Below, piece by piece: positions 36,901-51,900 of a stretch of 64,000 bases of DNA (position 1 is its first letter; each line of letters opens with the position of its first letter). The DNA lies in NCBI GenBank assembly GCA_944383405.1, contig CALWPL010000005.1, positions 1 through 64,000 on the forward strand. The letters are read 5' to 3'. Origin of the DNA: an uncultured Clostridia bacterium. GTDB lineage: Bacteria > Bacillota > Clostridia > Christensenellales > UBA1242. The notes beneath the pieces were generated by a model. It saw only the letters and a program-made list of their open reading frames with translations. It was not told where the DNA came from and ran no database searches. The translations under genes were made by a program, and so were the position numbers.

Positions 36901-39900
36901 CATATAAAGAGATTAATAAAGATACTATAATAGATGAAATAAATGCTTATACGGTTATCCGAGATGGTTATAGGTTTGCTGGTTGGGCATTTTATGTAGA
37001 AACAACGCCAGAAGGACCTTCAACAAGTAGGAATTCAATTGCTATTGAATATAAAGGTACAGATAATTTTGAAATTAGTACGGTAATTAACCAAGAGGTA
37101 GCGGGGCAAACATTCTATTCTATTGATAAATTACCGGAGTTAATTCCAGAAGTTTTACCAGCACATAATGTTTATTTATATGCGGTGTGGGAACCAAAGC
37201 CATACACTATTAAATATAAATATGACACAAACTATGGTGGGTATACAAATGTTGAAGAGTATACTATTAATGGACATCCAGTAACTGATGAAAACTTACT
37301 AGGTCTTTCGCAACTTGCTTATTATACAAATTCAGTAATATTAAGAAATGTTGCAGACATAAATAAAGTAGAGTTGGTTGCATATGAGCCATTAACGACA
37401 GTTGTAAGAGATTCCAGTGGAGTGCCAACAAGTGTTACAACAGAAAGGTTGAATACTACTTATACAAATATTGCTTATGAAGAAGGTACTGGTAGATATT
37501 ACTACACTGCAAATGACACTTATAAGTACTATATAGAAAGTGATACATCATCATTTAGAGTTTTGAATGTTGATGAAAATGGGTTTATTTATGAAAGCAA
37601 TGAGCCTAGTGAACAAATTTATCCAAAACAAGTTATTGTGGGTGGAGTAACTTATGATGTTGAGAATAATAATGGGCAAAGGATTGTACTGATAAATGGT
37701 ACAACTTATAGTTTAAGGTCGGCATACAGACCAGATAATTATGAAGTTAGTCATATTGAGATTAATGGTAGTAATTATTATGACTTGGGGGATGCTTTCC
37801 AAATTTTAAATAGTAATCCTTTTGCTATTTGCTTTGAAGAACCTTATGAAATTTATTTTACAATATATTTCAAGAGAATGAGTGTTGATATTAACTTTGT
37901 AGTGGACTCAGAAGATGAGACAGGTGAAAATAACTTTACTATTGAAAGGTATGTCGGAGCAGAGATTACGCTTCCTACTGGTAGTATTGTAAGATATGAC
38001 GATATTGAGCACTTGATTTACAAGGAAGGCTCTGTGTTAAAGGGTTTTGTAGATGAAACTGGAAAAGAGTATTCTCTTGGAGAAAGGTATATAGTTTCAG
38101 AAACAACAACAGGAGCACATACTTTAACTGCCGTTTGGGAAAGTGCTGTGTGCTATGTTGAAGGTGTTGTAAGAACTGATACTGGGGTTGTAAATAAATA
38201 TTATTCATCTCTTGAAGATGCAATAAATGATATTAATCTTGATAATTTTGATGTAGGTAAGAGTGAATATAGTTTATGGATTATTGATACTAATGGCACA
38301 CCTAATACTGAAGAAATTATTATAACACTTAATGAAACTCTTGTAATTAATTCAAATATTACTATTTCAACTCAGGGGGATAGTGCTGTAAGATTTGTTT
38401 ATTCAGAAGAATTTAACTCGTCAAACCCTATGATTAGAGTTGAAAGTAAAATTTTGACTATTGGTTCAAATAATGGGCCACAAATAATTTTCGATGGTAC
38501 AAGAAATGCTAGTTTATCAAGTATTTTCATTGTTGATGTAAGTGGGCAAATTAATATTGGGAATAGAGCAGTTATAACACAGGGGAAAATTAGTACAACT
38601 TCTTCTGCATCAACACTTGGTGGAGCAATGACAATTTATGGAATAGTTAATATCAATGGTTGCTCAGAAGATACTATTATGTTTACTAACAATCAATCAG
38701 TTAATGGAGGGGCAATTTATATTGCAAATGGTGGATTACTTACAGTTAAGGCACAAAAAGAATCGGGTTCACTATTTGCAAAGAATAATGCCATTTTAGG
38801 TGGAGCAATTTATGTTGCAAAAGGCGGAAATTTAGATATTGTTTCAAATGCACAATCTTCACTTATAATTTCTGATAATAGTGCAAAAGATGGAGGTGCT
38901 ATTTATCTTGAACTTGGAGTAGGCAGTGTAATTTTAGAGAATGTTACATTTAGTGGTAATATTGCAACAAATGGTGGTGCGATTTATGCTGTTGGCGATT
39001 TTATGATAAAGAGTGGGTTAACCTTCATATCAAATAGTGCAGAGACTTCTGGTGGAGCAATTTACACTGACGCTAACCTATCAGTAAGTGGTGGTACTTT
39101 TAGTAGTAATAGTGCAAATATGGGTGGTGCTATTTATAGCGGAAGTTATATTTATGTATCAGGAGGGACTTTTGATGCGAATGATGTTAGTGCTGGTTAT
39201 GGCGGTGCTATTTATGCAGTAGGAGAACTTAGTATTGACGGAGAAGTTGTAATTAGCAATAACAAAGGTAACTTTGGTGGTGCAATTTGTGTTGATAGTT
39301 GCGTTGCAGTTATCAGTGGAAGTGTAATAATATCAAATAACATTGCATTAAGGGGTGGTGCAATTTATGTTAGAAATGAATCAAGTTTATCTATTACGGA
39401 TAATGCAGAGATTTCAAATAATACAGCAAATAGCCAAGGCTCAAGTGCGGAAAGTGGGACTACTATAATTACTGGCGGCGGAGCAGTATACCTTGATAGT
39501 AGTAGGCTATACTTAAATGGTTATCTCACAAACAACACTTCTGTTAATGGTGGAGCAATTTATGCAGCGGGGGCGTCAAGTATTATTCTTGATGGAGTAT
39601 CTGAAATTACAAACAATACTGCAAGAGAAAATGGTGGTGCTATTTTCATAACTGGTTCAAGCAGTCTACAAATACAAGCAGAAGATGTTTTAATTTCAGA
39701 AAATAGTGCTGGTGTTTTTGGTGGTGGGATTTATTATTCATCAAGCGTAAATAGTGTGCTTGAATATGGTTTAGTAGCAGACAATTCTATTAATTCAAAT
39801 TCTAATATGACATCATATAATGGAACAGAAATTTATCTTGCAAATTCTGCAACTGACACTTCAACAAATTCACTATCTATTACTCTTAGTGGGGTAATAA

Positions 39901-42900
39901 TAGGGAATTATGATTCTAGTTTAGTTGAAAACACTTATGCTGTATATGTCGGAACAAGAAGTATATTATATGTTACTGATACTTCCGAAATCAACGGGGA
40001 AGTTTACACAAAGGGCTTAGATAAAAATAGGGCAAGCATGGGTATAGTTTTATCAGGCAGTGCGTTTGTTAGAGATATTTTCTTAAATCAATATGCCTAT
40101 GCAGTAGTTGAAGGAACATTAACATCAACTAGACTCACAACAAACGGAAAAAAGATTAATTTACATTTTAGTTATTATAATGAAGATGACCCTAATAAGA
40201 CGCCTAATGACACCAAAATGGTAAGATTTAACAATATTGATAGTTTAAATCTAAATAAAGATTACTTTAATTTGGTAAAAGATATTGCAGAGTTAACAGA
40301 TTATTGTTTACAAATTACAACAGAGTCTAGTTTTGCATGGCTTGTAATAATGGAGATTGCACAAGTAATCTACATTAATCCAAATGGTGGAACTATTGAA
40401 TTTGAAGGGGTAACTGTAAGTGGGGATACTTCTCTTGAAATTGTCAACCTTCCACAGCGTGGTTCACTTGCATTCCTAGACGAAATTGTGGGGCATAAGA
40501 TAGGGTATGCAATGCTAGATACATTTGTTGATAGGGATAGTAATGTTATTTACACTTCAGATAGTGAATTACCGATTTATGTTTTGACTCTGCTTGTACA
40601 ATGGACTTCAAAAGACTATGATGTTAAATTTATAAGAAATGGAGACAATGGTACAACGACAGAACAGACATCACTAAAATATGAAGCATATACAAGGCTT
40701 GGTACTGCAAGTTTAACATATAACACATTCGCAGGGTGGGAATTAGCGTATATGGAAAACGATGAACTTGTCTATACGGGAATTATATTTAATGCGAATA
40801 CTAATTTTAGTTTAATGTCTATTAACGATGAAAATTTAGTGTCTAGTGTAACGGGTGAGACGGGAAGTCAAATATTTGAAAAAATAGATGGTGGAGATAA
40901 TACTGTTTATTTAGTAAGTAGTTTTACACCTATTGAAGTGGAAATTCTAGTGCATGGAAATGGTGGGGTTGCCATTGATTCAACAGTTGATTCAAGATAT
41001 GAAAAGATACAGATTGATGAAGATACCTGGATGTATACTTGTGCACAAAGTGAACTATATGTTGATTATAACGATTTTGTTGAAGATTTTGAATATCAAG
41101 ACCATGCAGTTGATGGACTTTTTACAGGGACAGATGGTGTTTATGATGAAGGCTTTGATGTAATGTATGATGAGATTAATTCGTCTATTAATATATCAAA
41201 TGTAACTCGCCTTGAATTATATTGTCATTGGAAAAATGTTGTTGCTTATATTAGAAAAGACGCAACAAACGAAGATAATGAAAGAAGGATTTATTTTGAT
41301 GACCTTGTTGAAGCAGTAAATGCTCTTGTAACAGGAGATGACCTTGTTATTGTTGCAAGTAATATTTATCTTACAAATACACTTAATTTTGATGTTGATG
41401 TAGATGTTTATGTTAGAGGAAATGTAACAATTCATAGACAAAATGGCTTCTATGATTTTCTAATTACTATTTCATCTGATGTAAATATCTTACCTGAAAA
41501 TGATGAGAGCAGTTTAACTATTGATGGTAATGGCAGTGCAGGTGTTGCAACTAATGGCTCAATAAGAGTTGCTTCAAGTGGAAATTTGGTTCTTGAATCA
41601 GGGATAACAATTCAAAATGCTTTCTCTAAGGAAAATGGTGCTGGTATTTTTGCAGATGGTAGTTTAGTAATTAATGGTGCTGTTATTCAAAACAATAGAA
41701 CCATGTCAAATGGGGGTGGTATTTATGCTACAGGTGGTTTACAAATAAATGAAGGCACTATAATTTCTAATAATACAGCAGATGGCTTTGGTGGCGGTAT
41801 TTATATTGGAAGTGGGTTATTTAATATTGTAAAAAGCACAATAAGCGAAAATAATGCTAAATATGGTGGTGGTGTTTATTATGCAAGCAATCTCGCAGGT
41901 GAAATAAGTGGTGGACAAATTATTAACAACTCAACTTCAAATGGAGAGCAGTATTTTGGTGGTGGAATTTACATTGCTTTAAATAGTGGGGCATTAGTAC
42001 TTTCAGAAGGAGTTGCTATTACTGGAAATACATCAGGATATGGTGGCGGTGTGTTTATAGTTGGTAATAACGATGGGAACTCAGATTATAACTTGTTAAT
42101 TGAAAATGCTGTAATTAGTGGGAACACTGCTGTTTATGGTGGTGGTATAGGAATTGGGGATACGGCGTATAATTACAACAAACATGTTATTAGAATGCTT
42201 GATGGTATGATTACAAATAACACTGCAACTTATGGTGGTGGGGTAAGCATATTTAGAGGAACATTTGAACTTAGAGGTGGTTCAATTTCATCGAATATTG
42301 CGACAAGTGGTAGTAATATGTTTATATCTTCTGTAAGTTCAAATTTTTATGGAGTGGCAAGTATTATAGGTGGAGTAATTGGAAATGCGACAGAAGATAG
42401 TGGGGATATTTATGTAAATGCTAAGAATTCAACTATTGGTGGCAAACTTCAACTTAGTGGATTTTATGAAATATATTCTCATGTAAAAGTTGCAAATGGT
42501 GCAAAAATTAATGTTGTAGGAGTAATAAGTAGCGATACTCCAAGCATTATAATAGAGCCGGTTGCTACAAGTTCTATGGGAGAAATATCTAATTATCCAA
42601 CAGGGAATAACTTGCTTGTTGTGGTTAATTTTGAAAACTTGATAGCGGTTCAACAAGATAAATTTGATTTGATTGAAGATGTAAAAAATCAAGGAGTTAA
42701 TAGTTATAGGCTTAAAACAATTGAACAAGATATTGTTATAACTAGTGCTTTGTTTACCTTAACAATTGACCCTATGGATGGTGTGCTTTCAAGTGATGGC
42801 GAAATTGAGTATACAACAGATAATGATTTATGGTTGACAGAAGTTTATTATACAAGTTCTGTTTATGAGGCATTAAGTCATGTTACGGCAAGCATTGAAA

Positions 42901-45900
42901 ATAGATACTTTATGGGCTTCTATACTTATGTAGATGAAGAAAAAGTTTATATTGATGAAGATTTTACAATGCCTTATGATGACCTTACTGTTTATGTTGA
43001 ATGGTCAAATGATTATTATGTTTTGACAATTAACTTTAATGATACGAGAAGTTTGAGTGGGACGCAGGCTAGATTTAATATTGCGGGTGCAGATTTGACA
43101 GCAGGTGAAATTTACGATGAAGAAAATAGGCAAATAAGCCTTGAAGTTTTTGTCGATGGTGATGGGACAAGTTATGGTGCACAAGCAATAAATAGAATTG
43201 CAGGACTACTTACAAGAAACAATTACACAATCTTAGGATTTAGTCCATCGCAGTTGGTTGATGGAAACAATGAAATATATGGTCAAGATGGAAACGAATT
43301 TTTGATGCCAGAAGGAGACATAACTTTATATGTGTTATGGCTTGGTAACCCATATACTGTTACTTATAATTCAAATAGACCTAGTAGACAAAATGCTGAA
43401 CAAATTCAAATTGAATACACATTTGATGAACTTATAAATGTTGGGGATGAAGATACATTTGACACCCCAGGATACAACCTAATTGGTTGGAGTTTAAGTT
43501 CAAATAGTCAAGAAGTAGAGTATGAAGTTGGAGAAAGCACATACAATCTAATAGATGACAACAATCAAGGAATTTCACTTTATGCAGTTTGGGAAGCAAT
43601 AGAATATGTAGTACATTATGATAGTAATATGCAAGGTAGAGTTGTTGAAGGCGAAATTGAAGACGATATCTTTGTTTATGGTGTAGAGAAATCTCTTTCA
43701 AGCAAGTCATTTACGACAATTGGATATACGCAAGTGGGATGGAGTCTTGATCCTAATTGTGATAGTGATAGTACAGATAATTATTATAGTTTTGAAGATA
43801 ATCTTATTGCTATTAATTTGACGACCGAAGATGAAGTTACAATTTATGCAGTGTGGGCTCAAAACACTTATTATGTAAATCTTCATGAAAGTGGGGTTGA
43901 AGGTTCTTTAATTGTAAGTACAGTTTCAGTTCTTTACGATAGTCAAGACACATCTTTACCTCTTGCTACCCAAGTATTTGGGAATTCAAATTCATATTAT
44001 TTTGCTGGATGGTCTCTTACCCCTTATGCTGATAGTGATGACGCTCAAATTGATTTTGAAGATGGGCAAGTATTGTATAACCTTGTAGAGAGCGGAGAAA
44101 TAGATTTATATCCTGTTTGGATAGCAAGAAAGGTTATTATTTATGCAAATAATAATACAGAAGATGCTGTAACAATAAACGCTCAGACTAATGGGAATAT
44201 TGTTATAAGTAAAGAAGAACTAAGTTCATTAGTTACTTATCCAGGTTTTGAGATTGGGGATTTAAGTACAAATGCACAAGTGGCTCTTGGTACGAGGTAC
44301 AATTTTGATAATTATGGAGTTATTACAATTAGTGCTGAGGCAAATCAAGAAAATGAAATAATACTATATATTGCTTGGAGAGCAAGACAATATACTTTTA
44401 ACTTTGTCGTTGATAATGAGCAATATGACGCTCTTTCAAGTCAAATAAAGAGTGCAAAAGTAAGTGGTGGGAATGCATATACAAATTTCACTGATGATAA
44501 TAGAATTTATGCTTATGATGACATACTTGAAGGTGTAGAATTTTATGGTTGGTCAGTTGACAGTGAGTGCAGTACACTAGATTTTGAACTTGGAAGTTAC
44601 AACGAACTAACTAGTGATGTTTTTGAAAAGTTTATGATGTATCAGGATGTTACTTCAAGTACATTAACCTTGTATGCAGTGCTTAGTCAAACATATCAGA
44701 TAACTTATAACTTAAATAACAACTCTCATAATGTTATTTTTGGTAGTACAACAAATATTACAGGAGAAAACAGTGTAACAACAGATGTAATAGATATTAA
44801 TACACCTGTTCAACTTGCTTTTAGTGATTATCAAGGGAATGTATGGGAGATAGCGGATATTGATAGTTCAAATCCTTCATCTCTTTATGCTTACTTCCTT
44901 GGCTGGGCTTTTGATAGTAATGCAGAAATTCCAGATTTTGTCGAAGGACAAGAAGTTGGGTTGCAATTTAGTGGAAATATTACCTTATATGCTGTTTGGG
45001 GTTATTATACAAATCCATTCTATTTTGAGTATGTAAGTCAGGGAGAAGGGGTTGCAATCAGTGGATTAAGTCAACTTGGATTAACAAATCTTTCAGAATC
45101 TGCTCATGTTGTTTTCCCAAGGCATACACTAAAAGTTTCAAATAATACTTACTCGATGGGCGAACAAATTGTTGGAATTATGTCTAGTACGCAGGAGATT
45201 AATAATATAACTAGTGTTGACCTAGCGTATATGGATAATTTACAAACTATTTCTGAGTTTGCATTTGCAAATTATTCAAATTTAACAAGTATTTCTTCTG
45301 TTCCACAACAGGCTGAAATTGGTGGTGGTGCATTTAGTGGAGTAAGTATTGAAAGTGTTGAATTTGAAAGTGGCGAACAAGATAGATATTTACTTGATGA
45401 AAAAGGAAATATTTATTTAGTTTCAGGAATGAGTGCTAGTTTGCATACAATTCTTGTAAAAAATAGTAGTGAAAGTATTGTAATTGGAGAAAATGTTCAA
45501 CTTGGAAGTGCTAGTTATGCAGTGAGTGAAATATTAAGTTATGCATTATATAATACAACCTTTAATAATGTAGAAGTTACAGAAGATGTAAGTAAAATTT
45601 CAGAAAATGCTTTAGGTGGTGTGAATGGGCTTAGTAATTTAGTTGTTCCATTTATAGGAACACAAAACGATGTAACTTCTTCTCAAACACTTGCTACAAT
45701 GATTGGGGACGATTTAATTCAAAGTTTAAGAGTTGTTACGGTTACAAATCAAACGGTTGTTTTAGTGGGTGCTTTTAGTGGGCAAGAATATATTGAAGAA
45801 GTTTATTATACTTCTGGTATAACGCTTATTAATAATGACGCATTTAATGGGTGCGTAAGTTTATCTATGCTAAAAGGTGTAGGAGAAGAAGATTTTGATA

Positions 45901-48900
45901 TGTCTCTTTGCACTCAAATAGGTAGTAGGGCGTTCTATGGATGTACAAGTTTGCCAACAAGTATTAACTTTACAGTTACAACTAGTATTGGGAACGAGGC
46001 TTTCTCAAATACAAACATAACAAAAGTTAGTTTGTCAAGAGAGATAGAATCACTTGGTACTTCAGAAAATAGGGAAATGTATACGGCATTTAAGAATGCA
46101 ACAAATCTTACTGAGGCTTATGTGTATTCTACCTATGCTTTTGAAGCAGTTATAAATAATACTAATATTAAGGGCGGAGATGAAGTAAATGGAACAATTT
46201 ATACTGATGTTAATTTCTATTTAGTTCTTAATAACTTAACTGATAACTTACTTAAAGAAAAATATTTCTCATACAACATTGTTGTGTATGATAGGGTTGA
46301 AGTTTTTGAAGGAAATCAAAGTGTTGGAGTCTATAACACACTTGAAGAAGCAGTGATAAATGCGCAAGCAGGGCAAAGAATTTTAATAAAAGCAGACACT
46401 CAGATTACTCAACAAATTGCTATTGATAAAGACATTAGTATTTATGCAGGATTTAGTGTTGTTGATGAAGATGATGATGCTTATGAATACGCACAAAATA
46501 GAGAAGATGTTTATGTTTCGGTTTCAGATGCTCTTAAAAACACACCAGTATTTATAATCAGCAGTAGTAATGTCAATTTTGGTGGTAGTTTTATAGGTGA
46601 TATGTATAGTGAAAATTATCTTGACGGAAACTTGAATATCTTTGCAAATAATTCTAGAAGCGCAAGCATGATAGTGTCTACAAATTCAAATATTACATTT
46701 GGCGAAAAGATGAGAATTTATGATTTCAAGACAAGTAGTGATGCACAGGTTAATGGCTCGGTTGCTCAACTTTTGGGGAACACAACTCTAACATCTATTG
46801 GTGCAAACATTCGTGATAATAGTGCGACAAATGGTGGGGTTTTCTATGTCGACGACTCAGAACTTATAATTAATTCAGGTATTATAAATAACAATAGTGC
46901 AGTAAATGGTGGTGTTGCTTATGTAACAAAGCAAGGAAGAGTTTATATTGAACAAACAAATCAAGTTAGCATAACAGATAATAGTGCAAGTATGTATGGT
47001 GGTGTTTTGTATGTTGATACAACAATACTTGATGAAAATTATGCTGTTCACATTGGAAGTTCTACAATTTCAAATAATAGCGCAAATCAAGGCGGAGCAA
47101 TTTACATTTTAGATGGTATTGTTAGTGTAAATAGCGAAGACGCAAATATTATTTCCAATTCTGCTGCAACTCATGGTGGTGGCGTATATGTAAGAGGCGG
47201 AATACTTTCAGTACGCAGTGGAAATATTGGAAGTGTTGACGGCGCAAATAAGGCTGTAAGCGGTGGTGGCGTTTATGTTGGTTTGCAAGGTATAATAAGA
47301 TTACTTGGGCAAAATGCAAGCATTTCATATAACACGGCGACTAATGGTGCAAATATTTATTTTGCTTCTCAAATTGATACGAATGGATTAATTTCTGAAC
47401 TTTCAGCAGGTATAATTAGTTACGGAAATAATGGTCAAGATGTCCAAAATAAATTTGGTGGCGGAATTTATCAAGAGAGTGGTATTTTATATTTGAAAGA
47501 TAGCATAATAATTTCAAATAATAGTGCAGAATATGGTGGTGGTATATATTTGGCAAATGGAGTATTATCCATTAAAAATACTGCGTCTAATAGCGAAGAA
47601 GCATCAGGCTTTGGTGTGCTTCAAAACCAGGCAAGCGTTGGCGGTGGTTTGTATTTGGCAAACGGAGAAGCAACAATTAGCGGTTCAGATATAAGGCAGA
47701 ATACAGCAAGTGAAAATGGTGGTGGCATTTATATTAATGGTGGTAATTTAAGGATAGAAAATACTAGGACATGTTTGTCTAATGTGTCTGAAAATACTTC
47801 GCAAAATGGTGCTGGTATATATATTGATAAAAAGGGTGCTGTTACAATTTCAAGTTCTAACATCTCGTCAAATACAGCGAGCATGAGTCAAGAAGGAAAT
47901 GATGGAAATGGTGGTGGAATTTATCTACAAAGTGGGTCATTAACTTTAAGAACTGCACAAATTACAAATAATGTAGCAGGTCAAAATGGTGGTGGTTTAT
48001 ATATTCCAAATGCACAAACAAATATATCATTTACAATGTATGAAGATACAACAATTTCTCAAAATAGTGCAGTAAATGGTGGCGGAATTTATGTAGATAG
48101 AGCACTTGACATTAGTCAAGGTTTAATAAGTGCAAATACGGCAACTCTTGGTGGGCAGATATTTGTTGGGAAGAATGCAGTTTTAACTCTTGATAAAGTT
48201 GAGATAACAACTCAAAATAATGATATTGAAAACTATACCTTAGGTGTATATCTTGAACAAGGTGGAGTGGCTAATGCATTTAGTATTACAAACTACACGA
48301 ATATTCATAGAGCGGACACTTATGTCTATTTGAGTCAGGGTTCAATTGTTTATGTAATAGATAGATTTACCGCTGATTATCAAGTAAAATTATATATTGA
48401 AGAAGCTGTTGCGGGCAAGAAAGTTAAGGTGGCACAATTTGCAAGAAATGATTATGCTAGTGCAGGTAAATTCTATGCTAGGTACACAGCATTTACAAAA
48501 GAAACAAATTCAATTTATGCAGTTGAAGCAACTGTTATTGCAAGTTTAAACAAGGAAATAACTGGCAATGACGAAAGTGAAGTCAATTACGCAACTTTAA
48601 AAGAAGCGGTTGAATTGTGTCAAAATAATAGTTATTTAAGGCTTATTGGCAATCAAGAAATAACAAGTACTCTTGCAGTTTCTGTACCAGAAGGGAAAAC
48701 AGTTACAATTATAACAGATGGCGAGCAAATTATAACAAGGGGAACAGAAGTAAATGGAAGCGTTTATAATGGTTATTTAATTACTGTTTTTGGGACATTG
48801 TTACTTAATGATGAAGAATCTGATAATAATTTACTTGTGATAGATGGGAAAAAGGCTCAGAATAGTTCTTCGTTAATTTATGTTGGTGATTCAGGCAGGC

Positions 48901-51900
48901 TTAATATTTATAATAATGTTGAGATTAAGAACAATGATGCTTCTCTTAGAATTTATGACCTAACAAGGCCTAACACCAATAAAAAAATCAGTATTAGTGA
49001 TGCTTATAATGGCGGAGCGATATATCTTGGTGGCGGAAGCATTGTAATGCATGGCGGTAGCATTTATAATAATAGTGCAAGAAATGGCGGGGCAATTTAT
49101 GTTTCAAGTGGTAGTCTTGATATTCGTGGTGGAAGCATAGGATTTGAAACAGAAAGTGGAATTCTTGGGAATACTGCTTTGCAAAATGGTGGTGGAATTT
49201 TTGTTGAAAGTGGGGCTGTAATTCTTGGAGAATCTCAAATTATTGGTAATAGTGCAGTAAATGGTGGTGGAGTTTATGTTTATAGACAAGGGACACTTGA
49301 AATAGAAAGAACGACAATTTCATCAAATACAGCAACTAATTCTGGTGGTGGACTTTATCTTGCTTCAACAAGAAGTGGGGAAAGTTACTTTATGACTGGT
49401 GGTGAAATTTCAAGAAATAGTGCAGTGAATGGTGGTGGTTTATATATTAGTGGTGGCACGATTATAATGGAGACTGATGCAAGTCAGATAAGCAACCTAT
49501 TTGACTTGAACTCAGCAAGTAAGAATGGTGGCGCAATTTATGTTGCAGATACTGGACTTATTAATATGAGTGGTGGCGTTTTAACTAATAATACGGCAAG
49601 TGAAAATGGTGGTGGAATTTATTATAGTAGCAACAATGTAAATCTTTCAAGTGGGATTACCGATTCAAGTATAGGTCTTCAAAACCATGGTAATAGTGCA
49701 GTAAATGGTGGTGGAATATATATTACAAGTGGAAATATTGTTATTACAGGACTTGATTTTTCATCAAATGAATTTAGTAGCGTTATTTCAGGAAATACTG
49801 CTTCTCAAAATGGTGGTGGGGTTTATGTTGGTGGAACAGGTGCTGTTAGCCTTATAAGAACGGGTATTTCAAATAATAATGCGGTTAATGGGGCTGGTAT
49901 ATATATAACATCAACTAGAAATATAGAGTTAGAAGGTAGTTTAGTTTCAGCAAATTCATCAAGCGGGAATGGTGGCGGAATTTATCAAGAAAATGGTAAT
50001 TTAATTATAACCACTACGGCGGATGAACAACTAGATGGTATAGAAGGAAACACTTCGCAAACAAATGGTGCTGGTTTATACATTGTTGGTGGATTTACTA
50101 GAATTGATTCTACACTTATTCAAAATAATAATAGTATTACTGGAACTGGTGCGGGGATATATGTTGGTGGTGGAGAAGTTGAAATAACTACAAGTAACAT
50201 CAGCAACAATACTATATCTGGCGAACAAAAGGATGGGCAAGGAATTTATTACAATGCTGGTAATCTTACTTTACTTGGCGAGAACATAATTCAAAATCCA
50301 ACAAGTCAAGAAGCAAGGTCAGGTAGTATTTTAATTCAAGGAGAAACTTCTCTTGAAGAATCCTTTACGATTTCTGGTTCAATTTCGTACATTTATGATG
50401 CAATATATTTGAAAGATAAAGGGTCATGGATTAATTCTTATGAAGGCGATGAGAGTGAAGTTGCAAGCAACATGGCATTTAGTCAGGGTTCAAATCCAGA
50501 TGCAACTATTTTGATAAAAGTTGACTCTGCAAAAGATGTTGGAGATAAAGTCGCAAAATTCAGTGCAAGTAGTATCTTAAGAAATGATTTAATTAGCATG
50601 TTTGAACTGGATATGAATAGTCAGAGAATGTTAGTACAAGGGACAGGAGACAATGCAGACTTTATTATTCTTCAATCGCAATTCTTCCAGTTAGTTGTTG
50701 GAAAGGAAGGAGAAGTTGGAGAAATTGTTGGTGTATTTACTTCTCTTACAGAACTTGTTGAAAATTTACATCTTTATAGTGATAGAGTTAGTGAGAGAGG
50801 TTATTTGGTTTTTGTAAACTTTAATAGCAGTGAAGATTCTTATGTTGTTAACTCGACTGTAAATAGTAATGTGTATGAAGAATACCTTAGTGGATTTTCA
50901 AAGAAGATAACGATTACTCCTAGGGCGGAAAATCAAATATTTACAAGAGAAGATGGGGCTAGTGATATTGCTATTTTCAATGTCTTTGAAGGAGATGAAG
51001 TTTATTTAGGCTTTAATAGTCAATTTAATGATTTTTATGAACAATTTAAAGTAAACAAAGATACTTCAAAGTTAATATTTGAAGGTAGTGAAAATAGCGC
51101 TTCATCTATTATTACAAACTTTGGGAAGTTAACTCTTGGAAAGGGCGTTGAAGTTAGAAACGAATTTATAACTAGCGAAGAAGGTGCTGTAAATAGTTAT
51201 GGAGAACTAGTTGTTGATGGTGCAGTTTTGCACAATAATGAAGGTATAAATGGTGGAGCAATTTATGTTGCAGATGGAACATTTAATATGTTGAGTGGGG
51301 AAATCTATGCAAACTATGCAATAAATGGTGGAGCAATATATATTTCGACAAATGTTGAAGCAACAATAAGCGGCGGAACTATTGGTAGACAAAATGAAGA
51401 AGGAAGTAGAGACGAACTTAGAAATATTGCAATCAATGGTGGAGCAATTTATGTTGCAGGTGGACTTCTTAACATTACTGGTGGCGACATATCCTTTAAC
51501 TACGCAAGTGAAATGGGTGGAGCAATTTATATTACTCCAAGCATGACTGTTACGGGAAGTGTCAGTGGCAGGGTTGTCATTTCAAGTAGTACTCTTCCAC
51601 AAGAAATGACATATATTTCAAATAACGAAGCAGGCGAAAATGGTGGTGCTATATATGTCGAAGATAATTTTATTGACCAAAATGTTTCTTTTGCAGATAG
51701 GTTAAAGACCCTAACTATTAATGGTGGAATAATAGACAATAACACAGCAATGTTTGGTGGTGGAATTTACGCAACAAATGTTAGGATAGAGGATAATGAA
51801 AAGTTCTACACAGGAGCAACTGAATTTGTTGATAGCGGAGTTTCAAGTTATGTTTATGGTGTTAGTATTGAGATAAATGGTGGTACTATTGACCGTAACT

